From the NCBI GenBank assembly GCA_044234625.1, contig JBIIIP010000001.1, positions 78,126 to 142,125 on the forward strand: a DNA stretch of 64,000 bases. Direction: 5' to 3'. This document shows, piece after piece, positions 33,604 through 42,530 of the stretch. This DNA comes from CACORA01 sp044234625 (lineage in GTDB: Bacteria > Planctomycetota > Planctomycetia > Pirellulales > UBA1268). Below the pieces are notes generated by a model that did no database searches, had not been told where the DNA came from, and saw nothing but the letters and a program-made list of their open reading frames with translations. Both the position numbers and the translations under genes were made by a program. The stretch's first letter is position 1. Every line of letters begins with the position of its first letter.

Positions 33604-34664
33604 AACAACCCTTTCAAGGACGACCAGACGTGGCGACCGAGGACCACCGGGAGGAAGCGGTCATCGACATCGCATGTGCCGGCGTGACCAAGGTCTTCCG
33701 CGACTTCTGGATGCGTCCGCGGGTGCATGCGGTCACGGACCTTGATCTGGAGGTTCACCGCGGCCAGATCTATGGCCTCCTCGGCCCCAACGGTTCCGGC
33801 AAAAGCACAACTATCAAGATGCTCCTCGGGCTGTTGCAGCCTTCGAGCGGCCGCATCGCCGTGCTGGGTAAACGCCCGAAAGACGTCGATGTCAAGCAAC
33901 ACATTGGCTATCTCCCCGAGGAATCCTACCTCTATCGCTTCCTGACGGGCCGCGAAACGCTCGAGTACTACGGGCGGCTCTTTCGCCTCGAGCGCAAGGC
34001 CCGGCAGGAGAGAATCGACATGCTGCTCGACATGGTCGGGCTGGATGCCGTTCAGGACCGCCCGGTAGGCGAGTATTCCAAGGGCATGCAACGACGGATC
34101 GGCCTGGCGCAGAGTTTGATCAACGATCCTCAGCTGCTGATTCTTGACGAGCCCACGAGCGGCATGGACCCGGTGGGCGCGCGACAGATCAAGGACCTCA
34201 TCGCGATGTTGGCGAAGCGGGGCAAGACCGTCTTGCTGTGCTCGCATCTGCTTGCCGACGTCGAGGATCTCTGCGACCGCGTGGCGATCATGTACGGCGG
34301 CCAGGTTCGCGCGGAGGGGACATGTGGCCAACTGCTCGAGGAGGAGCATGCGACACTCCTGGAGACCAGTGAAATGCCGGAGACGGTGCTCGCGGAGGTG
34401 CGGGCTGTCCTCGAGCGACACGCCTTGGTGATGAAGCATGTGCAGCGGCCGCGACGCAAGTTGGAAACACTCTTCATGGAGATCGTCGAACAGGCCAGGG
34501 CGGAAGGTATGCAGACGTCCGGGGCAAGGAGCGGCGGGGCGATGGCCGAGTTTCTCACCACCGAGGAGCGGTCTACCGTTGACGACGCCGGAGTGGACGA
34601 GCGGCTCCTTGACCGTCTCGTCCATGAACGGCAGCCCGCGACACCTGCAGCGCAGGAGCGGTGA
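33600..34664 (+). CDS. ABC transporter ATP-binding protein
   Basis: A 354-residue ABC ATPase. Walker A is GPNGSGKST (about 62-70), the signature is YSKGMQRR (about 159), Walker B is LLILDEPTSGMDP (about 178-190) and the H-loop is LLCSHLLADVEDLCDR. The order and the EYSKGM signature fit ABC-2 exporters of the CcmA/NatA/drug-efflux type. A ~100-residue C-terminal extension of unknown role follows the ATPase core. It is coupled to the third SPFH gene by an ATGA overlap, and the permease starts 3 nt after its stop, so all are almost certainly co-transcribed. Confidence 0.95.
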   Translation: MKQPFQGRPDVATEDHREEAVIDIACAGVTKVFRDFWMRPRVHAVTDLDLEVHRGQIYGLLGPNGSGKSTTIKMLLGLLQPSSGRIAVLGKRPKDVDVKQHIGYLPEESYLYRFLTGRETLEYYGRLFRLERKARQERIDMLLDMVGLDAVQDRPVGEYSKGMQRRIGLAQSLINDPQLLILDEPTSGMDPVGARQIKDLIAMLAKRGKTVLLCSHLLADVEDLCDRVAIMYGGQVRAEGTCGQLLEEEHATLLETSEMPETVLAEVRAVLERHALVMKHVQRPRRKLETLFMEIVEQARAEGMQTSGARSGGAMAEFLTTEERSTVDDAGVDERLLDRLVHERQPATPAAQER

Positions 34665-34667
34665 CTC

Positions 34668-36401
34668 ATGGCCATTCGCTCCGACCCCTCGGCCGATCTG
34701 CCCGCCGACGAGCCAGCTGCACCGTTTGCTCGGCCGTTCCTCGATCCGGAAAATCTGCGGCCCAACTTGCTGCGCAGGCTGAAGCCCACGGTGTTCCTCG
34801 TGGCGGCTGCAATCGCCGCCGCGGCATGGTGGCTCGGCTACCCGGCTCCGGCCATCGCCATCGGTGGCGCCATGGCGTTGGCGATCGGTTTCACCATCGG
34901 CCTGTCGGCCTTGCGAATGCTCCTCTCCGCGAGCCATCCGATTGTTGCCGTCGCGCGGGCGATCGTCGAGGAATCCGTCGGCTCGCGACTTTCGATTCTG
35001 CTGTTGACTTTGGTTCTCGTGTCGCTCCCCGTGTTGCCGCTCGTGCTCGATCCTACGGAACGGCTCGCCTACCGGACACAGTTTTTCCTCGACTGGTCGC
35101 TTGCGGGTGTCAGCACACTGCTCAGCGTGCTCACCATCGCCTTGTGCTGCTCGAGCATCTGCGGAGACATCGATCGCCGCCACATTCACATGACCCTGTC
35201 GAAGCCGGTGCGTCGCTGGGGCTATCTGTTCGGCAAATGGCTGGGGGTGATCCTCCTCGACGCCATGCTTGTGGCCCTCGCCGGGACGGGAGTCTTCATC
35301 TTCGCGATGGCCATCAGCGCATCGCCGGCGGTGGACGATGCCGACCGCCGTGCCGTCAACGAGCAGGTGCTGACGGCCCGCATCGCGGCCAGGCCGGTGC
35401 ACCCGCGGCGCGAGGAGTTCGAGAAGTCCGTCGCGGTCGCCATCGACGCCATACGTAAGGATGATCCCGCCCTGTTCGACAAGGATCCCGACAGGGCAAG
35501 GAAACGGATCCTTTCGCAATACGTGCACGCCTGGCACATGGTCACGGCCGACGTCGTCTCCAGCTACGTCTTCGAGCATCTCGACCGGGATCGGATCGGA
35601 GCCCCGGTCATCCAGTTGCGTCTGGAGCCGTTTTCCAACAACTCTGCCACCAGTGAAAGCGAAGTGCGGTTCGCGCTCTGGTTGAACGAGCGCCCCTATC
35701 CCGTCCGCGATGGAATCCATGAAGACTACGAACTGCCCGCCAATCGCATCCACACCATCGAGCTGCCGACATCCGCGATTGCCGAGAACGGCACGCTGCG
35801 GCTCACGATCGCCAATCGCAATCGGGTGATGCCGGGGGACGACGTGCCGACCGTGATTTCCTTCAATCCCGGAGAGGGCTTGGAGGTGCTCTACCGGGCC
35901 GGCACGTTTGCCACAAACTTCATCAGGGGCATCCTCATCATGTGGGCGAAGTTGGCCATGCTCGCCGCCATTTCGGTCGCCGCGGCATCCTGGCTCGGCC
36001 TGCCCGTGGCCATGCTCACCGCCTTGATGGTTTTCGCGACCGCCGTTGGAAGTGCCTTTGTGGCCGATGCCATCGACATCTACACCGGCATCGACCTCGC
36101 GGAGCCGACGCTCTCGTCGATGCTGCAATTGCGGGGAGGGCTGCTGCTCGAACGGATCTTCAAGCTCGAGTGGTGGGAAGCGGCCAAGACGATGGGAGCC
36201 TACCTTGCCGACCTGTTCCTCCTGCTGGTGCCATCTTTCGGCGACTATGACTCGGTCACGCAGCTTGCCACCGGGCGACTCATCCCACTTCGCGAGTTGG
36301 CCACCGCCCTCGTCGAACTGGGTCTCTTCTATCCGGCGGTGTCTCTCGCCATCGGCTGGCTGCTGCTGGAAAACCGGGATCTCGTGAGCTCGCCGTCATG
36401 A
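34668..36401 (+). CDS. Large ABC-2 type permease with an extracytoplasmic domain
   Basis: A 577-residue membrane protein. Several helices lie in the first ~220 residues, including SSICGDIDRRHIHMTLSKPV followed by RRWGYLFGKWLGVILLDAM, the segment typical of ABC-2 permeases. A hydrophilic domain of about 190 residues (225-415; VIQLRLEPFSNNSATSESEV, ENGTLRLTIANRNRVM) probably faces the periplasm. More helices and a hydrophilic DYDSVTQLATGRLIPLRELA stretch follow. The start lies 3 nt after the ATPase stop. Its stop overlaps the next gene by ATGA. The substrate is unknown. Confidence 0.85.
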   Translation: MAIRSDPSADLPADEPAAPFARPFLDPENLRPNLLRRLKPTVFLVAAAIAAAAWWLGYPAPAIAIGGAMALAIGFTIGLSALRMLLSASHPIVAVARAIVEESVGSRLSILLLTLVLVSLPVLPLVLDPTERLAYRTQFFLDWSLAGVSTLLSVLTIALCCSSICGDIDRRHIHMTLSKPVRRWGYLFGKWLGVILLDAMLVALAGTGVFIFAMAISASPAVDDADRRAVNEQVLTARIAARPVHPRREEFEKSVAVAIDAIRKDDPALFDKDPDRARKRILSQYVHAWHMVTADVVSSYVFEHLDRDRIGAPVIQLRLEPFSNNSATSESEVRFALWLNERPYPVRDGIHEDYELPANRIHTIELPTSAIAENGTLRLTIANRNRVMPGDDVPTVISFNPGEGLEVLYRAGTFATNFIRGILIMWAKLAMLAAISVAAASWLGLPVAMLTALMVFATAVGSAFVADAIDIYTGIDLAEPTLSSMLQLRGGLLLERIFKLEWWEAAKTMGAYLADLFLLLVPSFGDYDSVTQLATGRLIPLRELATALVELGLFYPAVSLAIGWLLLENRDLVSSPS

Positions 36402-38296
36402 CTGACCGGGCCACGATGACGATCGCTTCCCTCTGTCTGGCGGGATGCCTCGCCGGATCGTCCGGCATCGCCGGATACGTGCAGCAGTACCGACGCGATT
36501 TACGGCTCGTGGTCACGACCGAAGGCACTGAGGGCATGCCGGCTCACGTCGCCGTGGTGACGGCGGCACTGGGCACGTTTCGCGGGCTTGCCGTCGATCT
36601 CCTGTGGGCGCGGGCCGAGCACCTGCAGACAGAAGGGGAATTCTTCGAGGCCCAGACGTTGAGCCAGTGGATCACGACGCTCCAGCCTCGCTTTCAAAAG
36701 GTCTGGGCATTCCAGGCCTGGAACCTTGCCTACAACATCGCGGCAGCCACGCAGGTGCCGGCTGAGCGGTGGGCGTGGGTGAGCCGTGGCATCGACTTGT
36801 TACGAAGCCGCGGAATCCCGCTCAATCCACAGGCAGCCAATCTGTATTTCGAGTTGTCGTGGATCTTCCAAAACAAGATCGGCCGCGTCGGCGACAAGCA
36901 GCATTGGTATTACAAGGCGCGTCTGGCCCGTGAGATGCAGGAATTTCTAGGCGACCTCACCAGTGGCCGCACCACCGACGAGGCCATCGACCGCTTCCGC
37001 ACCATCGCCGACGCCCCCGCGACGTTGGAGGAACTCCGGGAAAAAGTGCCTGCGGTGAAGACTGCACTCGGCCTACTGGCCGATCATGGGGCAGCGCCGG
37101 ACGAACAAACGCTTCGCATGCTTGGCCGCGTGCTCATGGTCTCCAGTTCCCTGGATGCCAAGTTGCTCGGCGCCGACTCGACACCACCCGGAACGAACAC
37201 GGGGTTGTTGGCCGCCTTGCAATCTGATCGCCAGGCTGCGGCCCTGTTTTTCGACCATGTGGTTCCGTTTCTGCAGAAGCGAATCCTCGAAGACCGCTAC
37301 CGCATGAAGCCGGCCGCCATGCTTGCCTTGATGGAAAAATATGGGCCGCTCGATTGGCGGCATCCGCACGCGCATGGCATCTTTTGGTCGGAGAAAGGGG
37401 TGGAGGTTGCCCGCACGGCCTTCCGCCGGGAGAGCATCAACGAGTTGATGCTCGTGCGCACACGGCTCTTGATGCTCATGGAACTGATGCGTTCGGGCCG
37501 CGTCGATCTGGATGCCGTCACCAACCGGATCGACCTTCTTCCCGACCCGCGTTTCGCGCGGGAGTACGAGCAGGCGATCCAGGAGGCCTTCGACCTCGTG
37601 GCATCCGATACGGGGATTTCAGCCGCCGACTTCGGAAATGCCGAGGAAAAGGACCTGTACGACACGTACGAAAAGTTCCTGAACGTCGCGACGATGCTCA
37701 CCTTTCTGTACGGTGACGAGGCGGAGGCCGTGCGGTATTTCAACATGCTGCGGGAATTCGTCACGAAACGAGGCTATGGAGACGAGCCGGTCTACTCCGA
37801 TACGCTGCAGAACTTCGTCGCCATGCGGTTTTCCGGCGCCGTGAAGGTGAACCTCTCCGACTTGCGACAGTTTCTCGACGCCATGATCCGGCGGTCGTTC
37901 GTCGAAGGCCTGGCGAAAGGAGACTTGCGGGTCTTCAACCGGTATCTGGGCATAGCCTTCACGGTTTATGACAAACGGTTCTCCGTCACCGACCCCAACG
38001 CCCGCTTCATCCTCGAGGACGCTAAACTCGCAGACTTCCCCACGCTCGTCGGCAACTCCTTCGAGTCCGTGATGAAGGACACGGGCATGCCCATCTTGAC
38101 CCGGGCGCGGATGTGGGCCTGGGCTCCCGACAAGATCAAGCGGGCCGTTCACGCTTCCGTGGCCGAAGTGCTTCAAACCCAGGCTCAGGCTGCCGGACTC
38201 GATCCAGCGCGGGCCTTCCCGCCGCCTGCCGCGGAACGGGAGTCGCCCGAGGCGGGAACGACTTCGGATGAAGACAGCGTACCACCAGCGAAGTGA
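36398..38296 (+). CDS. Protein of unknown function in the SPFH/ABC cluster
   Basis: A 632-residue protein. An N-terminal hydrophobic segment (ASLCLAGCLAGSSGIAGYVQ) is a likely signal or anchor. A helix-rich middle region follows, with AVDLLWARAEHLQTEGEFFE and QSWITTLQPRF-like repeats (TLSQWITTLQPRFQKVWAFQ), WNLAYNIAAATQ and LYFELSWIFQNKIGR, a pattern suggesting TPR-like helical pairs. The C-terminal ~30 residues are Pro/Glu-rich and probably disordered. I recognise no family. It is coupled by ATGA to the permease and is followed after 10 nt by a membrane TPR protein, so it likely belongs to the same system. Confidence 0.75.
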   Translation: MTDRATMTIASLCLAGCLAGSSGIAGYVQQYRRDLRLVVTTEGTEGMPAHVAVVTAALGTFRGLAVDLLWARAEHLQTEGEFFEAQTLSQWITTLQPRFQKVWAFQAWNLAYNIAAATQVPAERWAWVSRGIDLLRSRGIPLNPQAANLYFELSWIFQNKIGRVGDKQHWYYKARLAREMQEFLGDLTSGRTTDEAIDRFRTIADAPATLEELREKVPAVKTALGLLADHGAAPDEQTLRMLGRVLMVSSSLDAKLLGADSTPPGTNTGLLAALQSDRQAAALFFDHVVPFLQKRILEDRYRMKPAAMLALMEKYGPLDWRHPHAHGIFWSEKGVEVARTAFRRESINELMLVRTRLLMLMELMRSGRVDLDAVTNRIDLLPDPRFAREYEQAIQEAFDLVASDTGISAADFGNAEEKDLYDTYEKFLNVATMLTFLYGDEAEAVRYFNMLREFVTKRGYGDEPVYSDTLQNFVAMRFSGAVKVNLSDLRQFLDAMIRRSFVEGLAKGDLRVFNRYLGIAFTVYDKRFSVTDPNARFILEDAKLADFPTLVGNSFESVMKDTGMPILTRARMWAWAPDKIKRAVHASVAEVLQTQAQAAGLDPARAFPPPAAERESPEAGTTSDEDSVPPAK

Positions 38297-38306
38297 TCCG
38301 AATTCG

Positions 38307-39956
38307 ATGCACCACGCCGAGCGGACCGGTCCGGAGAACGCGCCACACTGGTTGACGGCGGCTCTCGTGGGCATCGTGCTGGCCACGTTCGGAGGAGCTT
38401 TTTCGTTCGGGTGGATCAATCTCGATGACGATATCAACGTCACCGAGAACCCCTTCCTCAACCCCGTCAGCCTGCCACATCTTCGTCACTTGTGGACGAC
38501 TCCGTATGAGCGACTCTATGTGCCGGTCGCCTACACTGCGTTCGCCGGACAGGCGGTCCTCAGCCGCACCCTTTTCCCCGGCGATCCATCGGACCCCCCT
38601 GACCCTCGGCTTTTTCATGCAGTAGGCATTCTCCTGCACGTGGTGAACGTCCTGCTGGTGTGGAGGATCCTGCTGTGGCTCTCACCCGATGCGGGATGGG
38701 CGGCCGCGGCGGGGGCGGCCCTGTTCGGTGTTCATCCCCTCCAGGCGGAGTCGGTCGCTTGGATAAGCGAACAGCGGGGCATGATCGCCTCCTGCTTGTC
38801 GCTGGCAGCGATGCTGCTCCATTTCAAGGCGGGGAATACCGGCCTCCCGGCTTCGCGTTCCTGGTGGCTCGAAGGTGCCGCCGTGGCCTGCTTCAGCCTC
38901 GGCCTGCTGGCCAAGCCGAGCGTCGTGACCGTGCCGCTCCTGCTCCTCTTGCTCGACACGCATGTCCTCCAACACAGGGTTCGGGCTAGCGTAGCGCGGC
39001 TCCTTCCCTGGGCCGTGCCAGCCGTGACCGTATCGCTCATCACCCGAACGCTGCAGCCCGCAGGTTGCACGGTGGATGTCGAGTTGTGGGCGCGGCCCTT
39101 CGTGGCCGGCGACGCAATGCGGTTCTACGCCACCCAGATTGTGTGGCCGCGCAGCCTGGGGATCGACTACGGCCGGACACCACTGGCCGTGCTGGCATCG
39201 TTTCCGGCGTGCATCGCCGCGATGGCGATGTGGGCGATCGTGCTGGTGCTTTGTCTGCTCCCTCGTTTCCGGCGCTGGCGCGTCTGTCTGCTGGTATCAA
39301 TCGTTCCACTCATTCCGGTGCTCGGCTTCGCCCCCTTCCTGTTCCAAAATTACTCGACCGTGGCTGACCGCTACGCCTATCTTGCAATGCTCGGGCCGGC
39401 TCTGGCCCTGACCTGGACCGTGCCGGCGCTGGCGGCTGTCGTGTCGGCCCGCGCGGCAGGATTTCTCGCCGCTTCGGTCATCTTCACGATGGCCGTCATG
39501 GCGTTCGTGCAGACCCTGACGTGGAGGGATTCTCTCGCGGTCAATCTCCACGCCATCCGGGTCAATGCAGGATCATTTCTCGGAGTTTGCAATCTCGGTG
39601 CCGCCATGCTTTCCACCGATCGGCCGGACGACGCGATCATCATCCTGAAGGAGGCGATCGATCGTGGTCCGCGCCACCTCAACGCGCGGCTCTGCCTGGG
39701 AATCGCCATGGAACGAACCGGCCGGCTCGATGAGGCCGCGCAGTATTACAGGTCGGTTCTCTTCATCGAGCCTCGGCATGCCAAGGCCCTCAACTATCTG
39801 GGGGTCGTTCGCGCCCGACAGGGCCACCTCGACATCGCGATGAGTTTGTTTGAAGAGGCGCTGGAGGCGGACCCTTCCTACAGCGACGCCATGCACAATC
39901 TCGATCGCGCCCGCCGCATGCTGCGCCCCGAATCCGCGGGTGAATCGGGGCCATGA
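38307..39956 (+). CDS. Multi-pass membrane protein with TPR repeats (TMTC-like)
   Basis: A ~549-residue protein with about ten membrane helices and two or three TPRs in the last ~130 residues (ARLCLGIAMERTGRLDEAAQ, AKALNYLGVVRARQGHLDIA). The loop after the first helix holds NLDDDINVTENPFLN, and FGVHPLQAESVAWISEQRGM is the segment shared with TMTC/YkvI-like glycosyltransferase-fold proteins. The paired DD near the first loop is the spot occupied by catalytic acids in GT-C enzymes. Sugar transfer is possible but not shown. A paralogue is encoded at 56729. ATG 38268 is an alternative start, overlapping the upstream gene by 29 nt. Confidence 0.8.
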   Translation: MHHAERTGPENAPHWLTAALVGIVLATFGGAFSFGWINLDDDINVTENPFLNPVSLPHLRHLWTTPYERLYVPVAYTAFAGQAVLSRTLFPGDPSDPPDPRLFHAVGILLHVVNVLLVWRILLWLSPDAGWAAAAGAALFGVHPLQAESVAWISEQRGMIASCLSLAAMLLHFKAGNTGLPASRSWWLEGAAVACFSLGLLAKPSVVTVPLLLLLLDTHVLQHRVRASVARLLPWAVPAVTVSLITRTLQPAGCTVDVELWARPFVAGDAMRFYATQIVWPRSLGIDYGRTPLAVLASFPACIAAMAMWAIVLVLCLLPRFRRWRVCLLVSIVPLIPVLGFAPFLFQNYSTVADRYAYLAMLGPALALTWTVPALAAVVSARAAGFLAASVIFTMAVMAFVQTLTWRDSLAVNLHAIRVNAGSFLGVCNLGAAMLSTDRPDDAIIILKEAIDRGPRHLNARLCLGIAMERTGRLDEAAQYYRSVLFIEPRHAKALNYLGVVRARQGHLDIAMSLFEEALEADPSYSDAMHNLDRARRMLRPESAGESGP

Positions 39957-40060
39957 AACCGGCCACCCCGGATTTCACCGATTCCTAACTGTCGCATCGC
40001 ATTTCTCGAACATTGATCGCTACGATTCCGCGACAGCGTTTTTCCGGAGTGGCAGCGGCC

Positions 40061-41119
40061 ATGATCACCCGCATCGGCAATCGCGAACTGGGGCTGCTAT
40101 GCGAGCGGGTCGGCGTCGCCTTCGACGTCGGGCACGATCCGTTTCGGATCTTCGAACGCGAAGCCGGGGACGGCCGCTCGCGGCATGGTCGGCACATGCG
40201 ATCGATCGCCGACCGCATCCGTCAGGGGGCCTCTCTCACGGAGGCAATCCACGATCAGGGGAACTACTTTCCTCCGAACTTTCACCGGCTCATCGAGGTG
40301 GGGGAGGAATCGGGGCGGCTGGAGAAGGTGCTCGACCGGATGGCCGAGCACTACAGGGAAGTCGCTGAACTGCAGAGCGCCTTCCGCGGCTCGATCGTCT
40401 GGCCAATGATTCAGTTGGGGCTGGCACTGGCCGTGGTGTCGGTGCTGATCTACGTGCCGTCGCTCCTGGCGCCTGACCGTACCGAGGCCGCCGACCTGCT
40501 CGGCATCGGCCTCGTGGGGGGGAAGGGATTGGCCATTTTGTGGGCCTGGATCGCCGCCATCATCGCCGCGCTCATCGGAGTGTGGGCGCTGCTCCGCAAC
40601 GGCAAACTGGCATTTCTCGGGAACTGGCTCATACGGGTGCCCGTGCTGGGCCAGGCCCTGCTCACGTTCGACGAGGCCACGTTCGTGCAGTCGCTCGCTC
40701 TGGCGATCGAATCCGGTGTGACCGCGGCGAACGCGATCTCGCTGAGTTTTAAGAGTTCTTCGTCGACTGCCTTCAAGGCGAAGGCCGACTCCGCCCGGGA
40801 AGCGATCCTCCAGGGCCGCGAGATGCATGCCGTGCTCCGGGACACGGGGCTCTTCTCTCCGGAGACGATCGAGGCCGTCGAGTTGGGCGAAGAGTCGGGG
40901 AGGCTTTCCGAGACGCTCGACAAGCATTTCCGCGTCCTGCGGATGCGGGTCAAGTTCGCCATGGCGGCCATCGCACAGATCGCCTCTTCGGTGGTCTGGA
41001 TCACCGTGGCGGCGATCCTCGTGACGATGATTTTCCGGCTGTTCGGCCGCTATGTGGCACAGATCGACCCCGGAGCGGTGGAGGGCCTCTTCAACAATGG
41101 AAATGCCGCCGATCAGTAG
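40061..41119 (+). CDS. Type II secretion/type IV pilus inner-membrane protein, GspF/PilC-like
   Basis: A 352-residue protein with the two GspF repeats. The first is FPPNFHRLIEVGEESGRLEK with a helix from about 108, the second is FSPETIEAVELGEESGRLSE near residue 280. Three membrane helices separate them. It lacks the ~60-residue N-terminal extension of typical GspF. This protein is the platform that the assembly ATPase acts on during pilus or pseudopilus growth. The open frame extends to a TTG at 40013, but ATG 40061 has GGAG about 11 nt before it. Its 3' end overlaps the GspE gene by 22 nt. Confidence 0.88.
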   Translation: MITRIGNRELGLLCERVGVAFDVGHDPFRIFEREAGDGRSRHGRHMRSIADRIRQGASLTEAIHDQGNYFPPNFHRLIEVGEESGRLEKVLDRMAEHYREVAELQSAFRGSIVWPMIQLGLALAVVSVLIYVPSLLAPDRTEAADLLGIGLVGGKGLAILWAWIAAIIAALIGVWALLRNGKLAFLGNWLIRVPVLGQALLTFDEATFVQSLALAIESGVTAANAISLSFKSSSSTAFKAKADSAREAILQGREMHAVLRDTGLFSPETIEAVELGEESGRLSETLDKHFRVLRMRVKFAMAAIAQIASSVVWITVAAILVTMIFRLFGRYVAQIDPGAVEGLFNNGNAADQ

Positions 41120-42425
41120 TGGTGCGCCGCCGGCCGCGCCTCCCAAGCCCTCCGCCCTTCCGGTGCCCTCCCTGACACCGGCGGCTGCGGTGGCGCCTCC
41201 GCGGGGCCGTGACCTTCCCGAGCAGGTGCGTGCCGCCCAGAGTCGGCTCGGCGCGCTCCGCCCCGAGGCCGCCTCCTACGCCACCGAAACCGTCGACATC
41301 CTCCTTGACTTCGCCCACGCCGTCGGCACGAGCGACATGCATCTGCAGCCGACCCGCGGCGGGCTGGACGTGAAATTCCGATATGACGGCGTGCTCCAGC
41401 CGGTGAGCGTCATTCCTCCTGGCGGCACCTCGTCGGTGACCTCGCGGCTCAAGGTGCTTGCCGATCTTCTGACCTACAAAAACGACATCCCCCAGGAGGG
41501 CCGGGTCGCCAATCCGCGGCACGGCCGGGAGATCCGCGTCAGCACCTTCCCCACGATGCACGGCGAGCGGGCGGTGCTGCGGTTCTTCGGCCACGACCGC
41601 GAGTTCACCACGCTCGACGAACTGGGCAATCCGCCCCAGGTGACGGCGCGGATCCGGGATGCACTCGTCGAAACCAGCGGCGCGATGCTGATTTCCGGGC
41701 CGGCCGGCAGCGGCAAGTCGACCACCCTCTACGCCTGTCTGCGGCACCTTGTCACCTCGACCAAGGGCTCGCGGAGCATCGTCTCCATCGAGGATCCGAT
41801 CGAGGTGCCGGTGGAGGGCGTAGCCCAGAGCCAGGTCGACCTGGCTGCCGGGTTCGATCTGAAGACCGGTCTGCGGTCGCTCATGCGGCAGGATCCGGAG
41901 GTGATCATGGTCGGCGAGATCCGCGACCGCGACACCGCCGAATTTGCCATCCAGGCGTCGCTCACCGGCCAGTTGCTCCTGGCCACGTTCCACTCCGATA
42001 CCGCCGCCAGCGCGATCACCCGCCTCATCGAGATGGGGATCGAGCCCTTTCTCGTCCGCAGCGGCCTCATCACGGTCGTCACACAGCGGTTGCTCCGCAC
42101 GCTGTGCGGCCACTGCAGCCGCGAGTCGTCGGACCCGACCGACATGTGCGGCATCGAGGTGGACCGGGCGCGGGTGCCGGTGGGGTGCAGCCGGTGCCAT
42201 GGCACGGGATACAGTGGCCGGGCGATGATCAGTGAGTTTCTCGACGCCCGTGGCGACCAGATCGGCAAGGCCATCCTCCGCAAGGCCGACAGCCGCGAGC
42301 TCTACCGGATCGCGATCGACAACGGCATGTCGCCGCTCTTCATGCAGGCCCGTTCGTTGATCCGCGAAGGCCGCACCAGCCCTGCTGAAGTGTGGCGCGT
42401 GTTGGGCACGGCGGTGAGGGCCTGA
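41097..42425 (+). CDS. Type II secretion/type IV pilus assembly ATPase, GspE/PilB-like
   Basis: A 442-residue cytosolic ATPase. SDMHLQPTRGGLDVKFRYDG (about 80) is the N2 domain, GPAGSGKST (about 201-209) is Walker A, SIEDPIEVPVEGVAQSQVD is the Asp box, VIMVGEIRD (about 268) is Walker B, and QASLTGQLLLATFHSD the His box. CGHC and CSRCHGTGYSGR (337-375) form the zinc knuckle. The usual long N-terminal MshEN domain is missing, replaced by a Pro-rich stretch. GAGGG before the ATG and the 22-nt overlap with gspF support the start and coupling. No secretin, pseudopilin or GspL/M genes are beside it. Confidence 0.92.
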   Translation: MEMPPISSGAPPAAPPKPSALPVPSLTPAAAVAPPRGRDLPEQVRAAQSRLGALRPEAASYATETVDILLDFAHAVGTSDMHLQPTRGGLDVKFRYDGVLQPVSVIPPGGTSSVTSRLKVLADLLTYKNDIPQEGRVANPRHGREIRVSTFPTMHGERAVLRFFGHDREFTTLDELGNPPQVTARIRDALVETSGAMLISGPAGSGKSTTLYACLRHLVTSTKGSRSIVSIEDPIEVPVEGVAQSQVDLAAGFDLKTGLRSLMRQDPEVIMVGEIRDRDTAEFAIQASLTGQLLLATFHSDTAASAITRLIEMGIEPFLVRSGLITVVTQRLLRTLCGHCSRESSDPTDMCGIEVDRARVPVGCSRCHGTGYSGRAMISEFLDARGDQIGKAILRKADSRELYRIAIDNGMSPLFMQARSLIREGRTSPAEVWRVLGTAVRA

Positions 42426-42530
42426 AACCACAAGTCCGGCCGATAGAAACGCGGTGACCACGGCATCCGGCGGCTGATGAGCCAACCCGCTACAATCGGT
42501 CCAGCTGGCTCCCTTGCGGCCAGTTCGCCC

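Noticed and set aside
33543..36128. An 861-residue minus-strand frame opposite the third SPFH, ATPase and permease genes
   Set aside because: It spans three real genes, has no motifs and a shadow-type composition.
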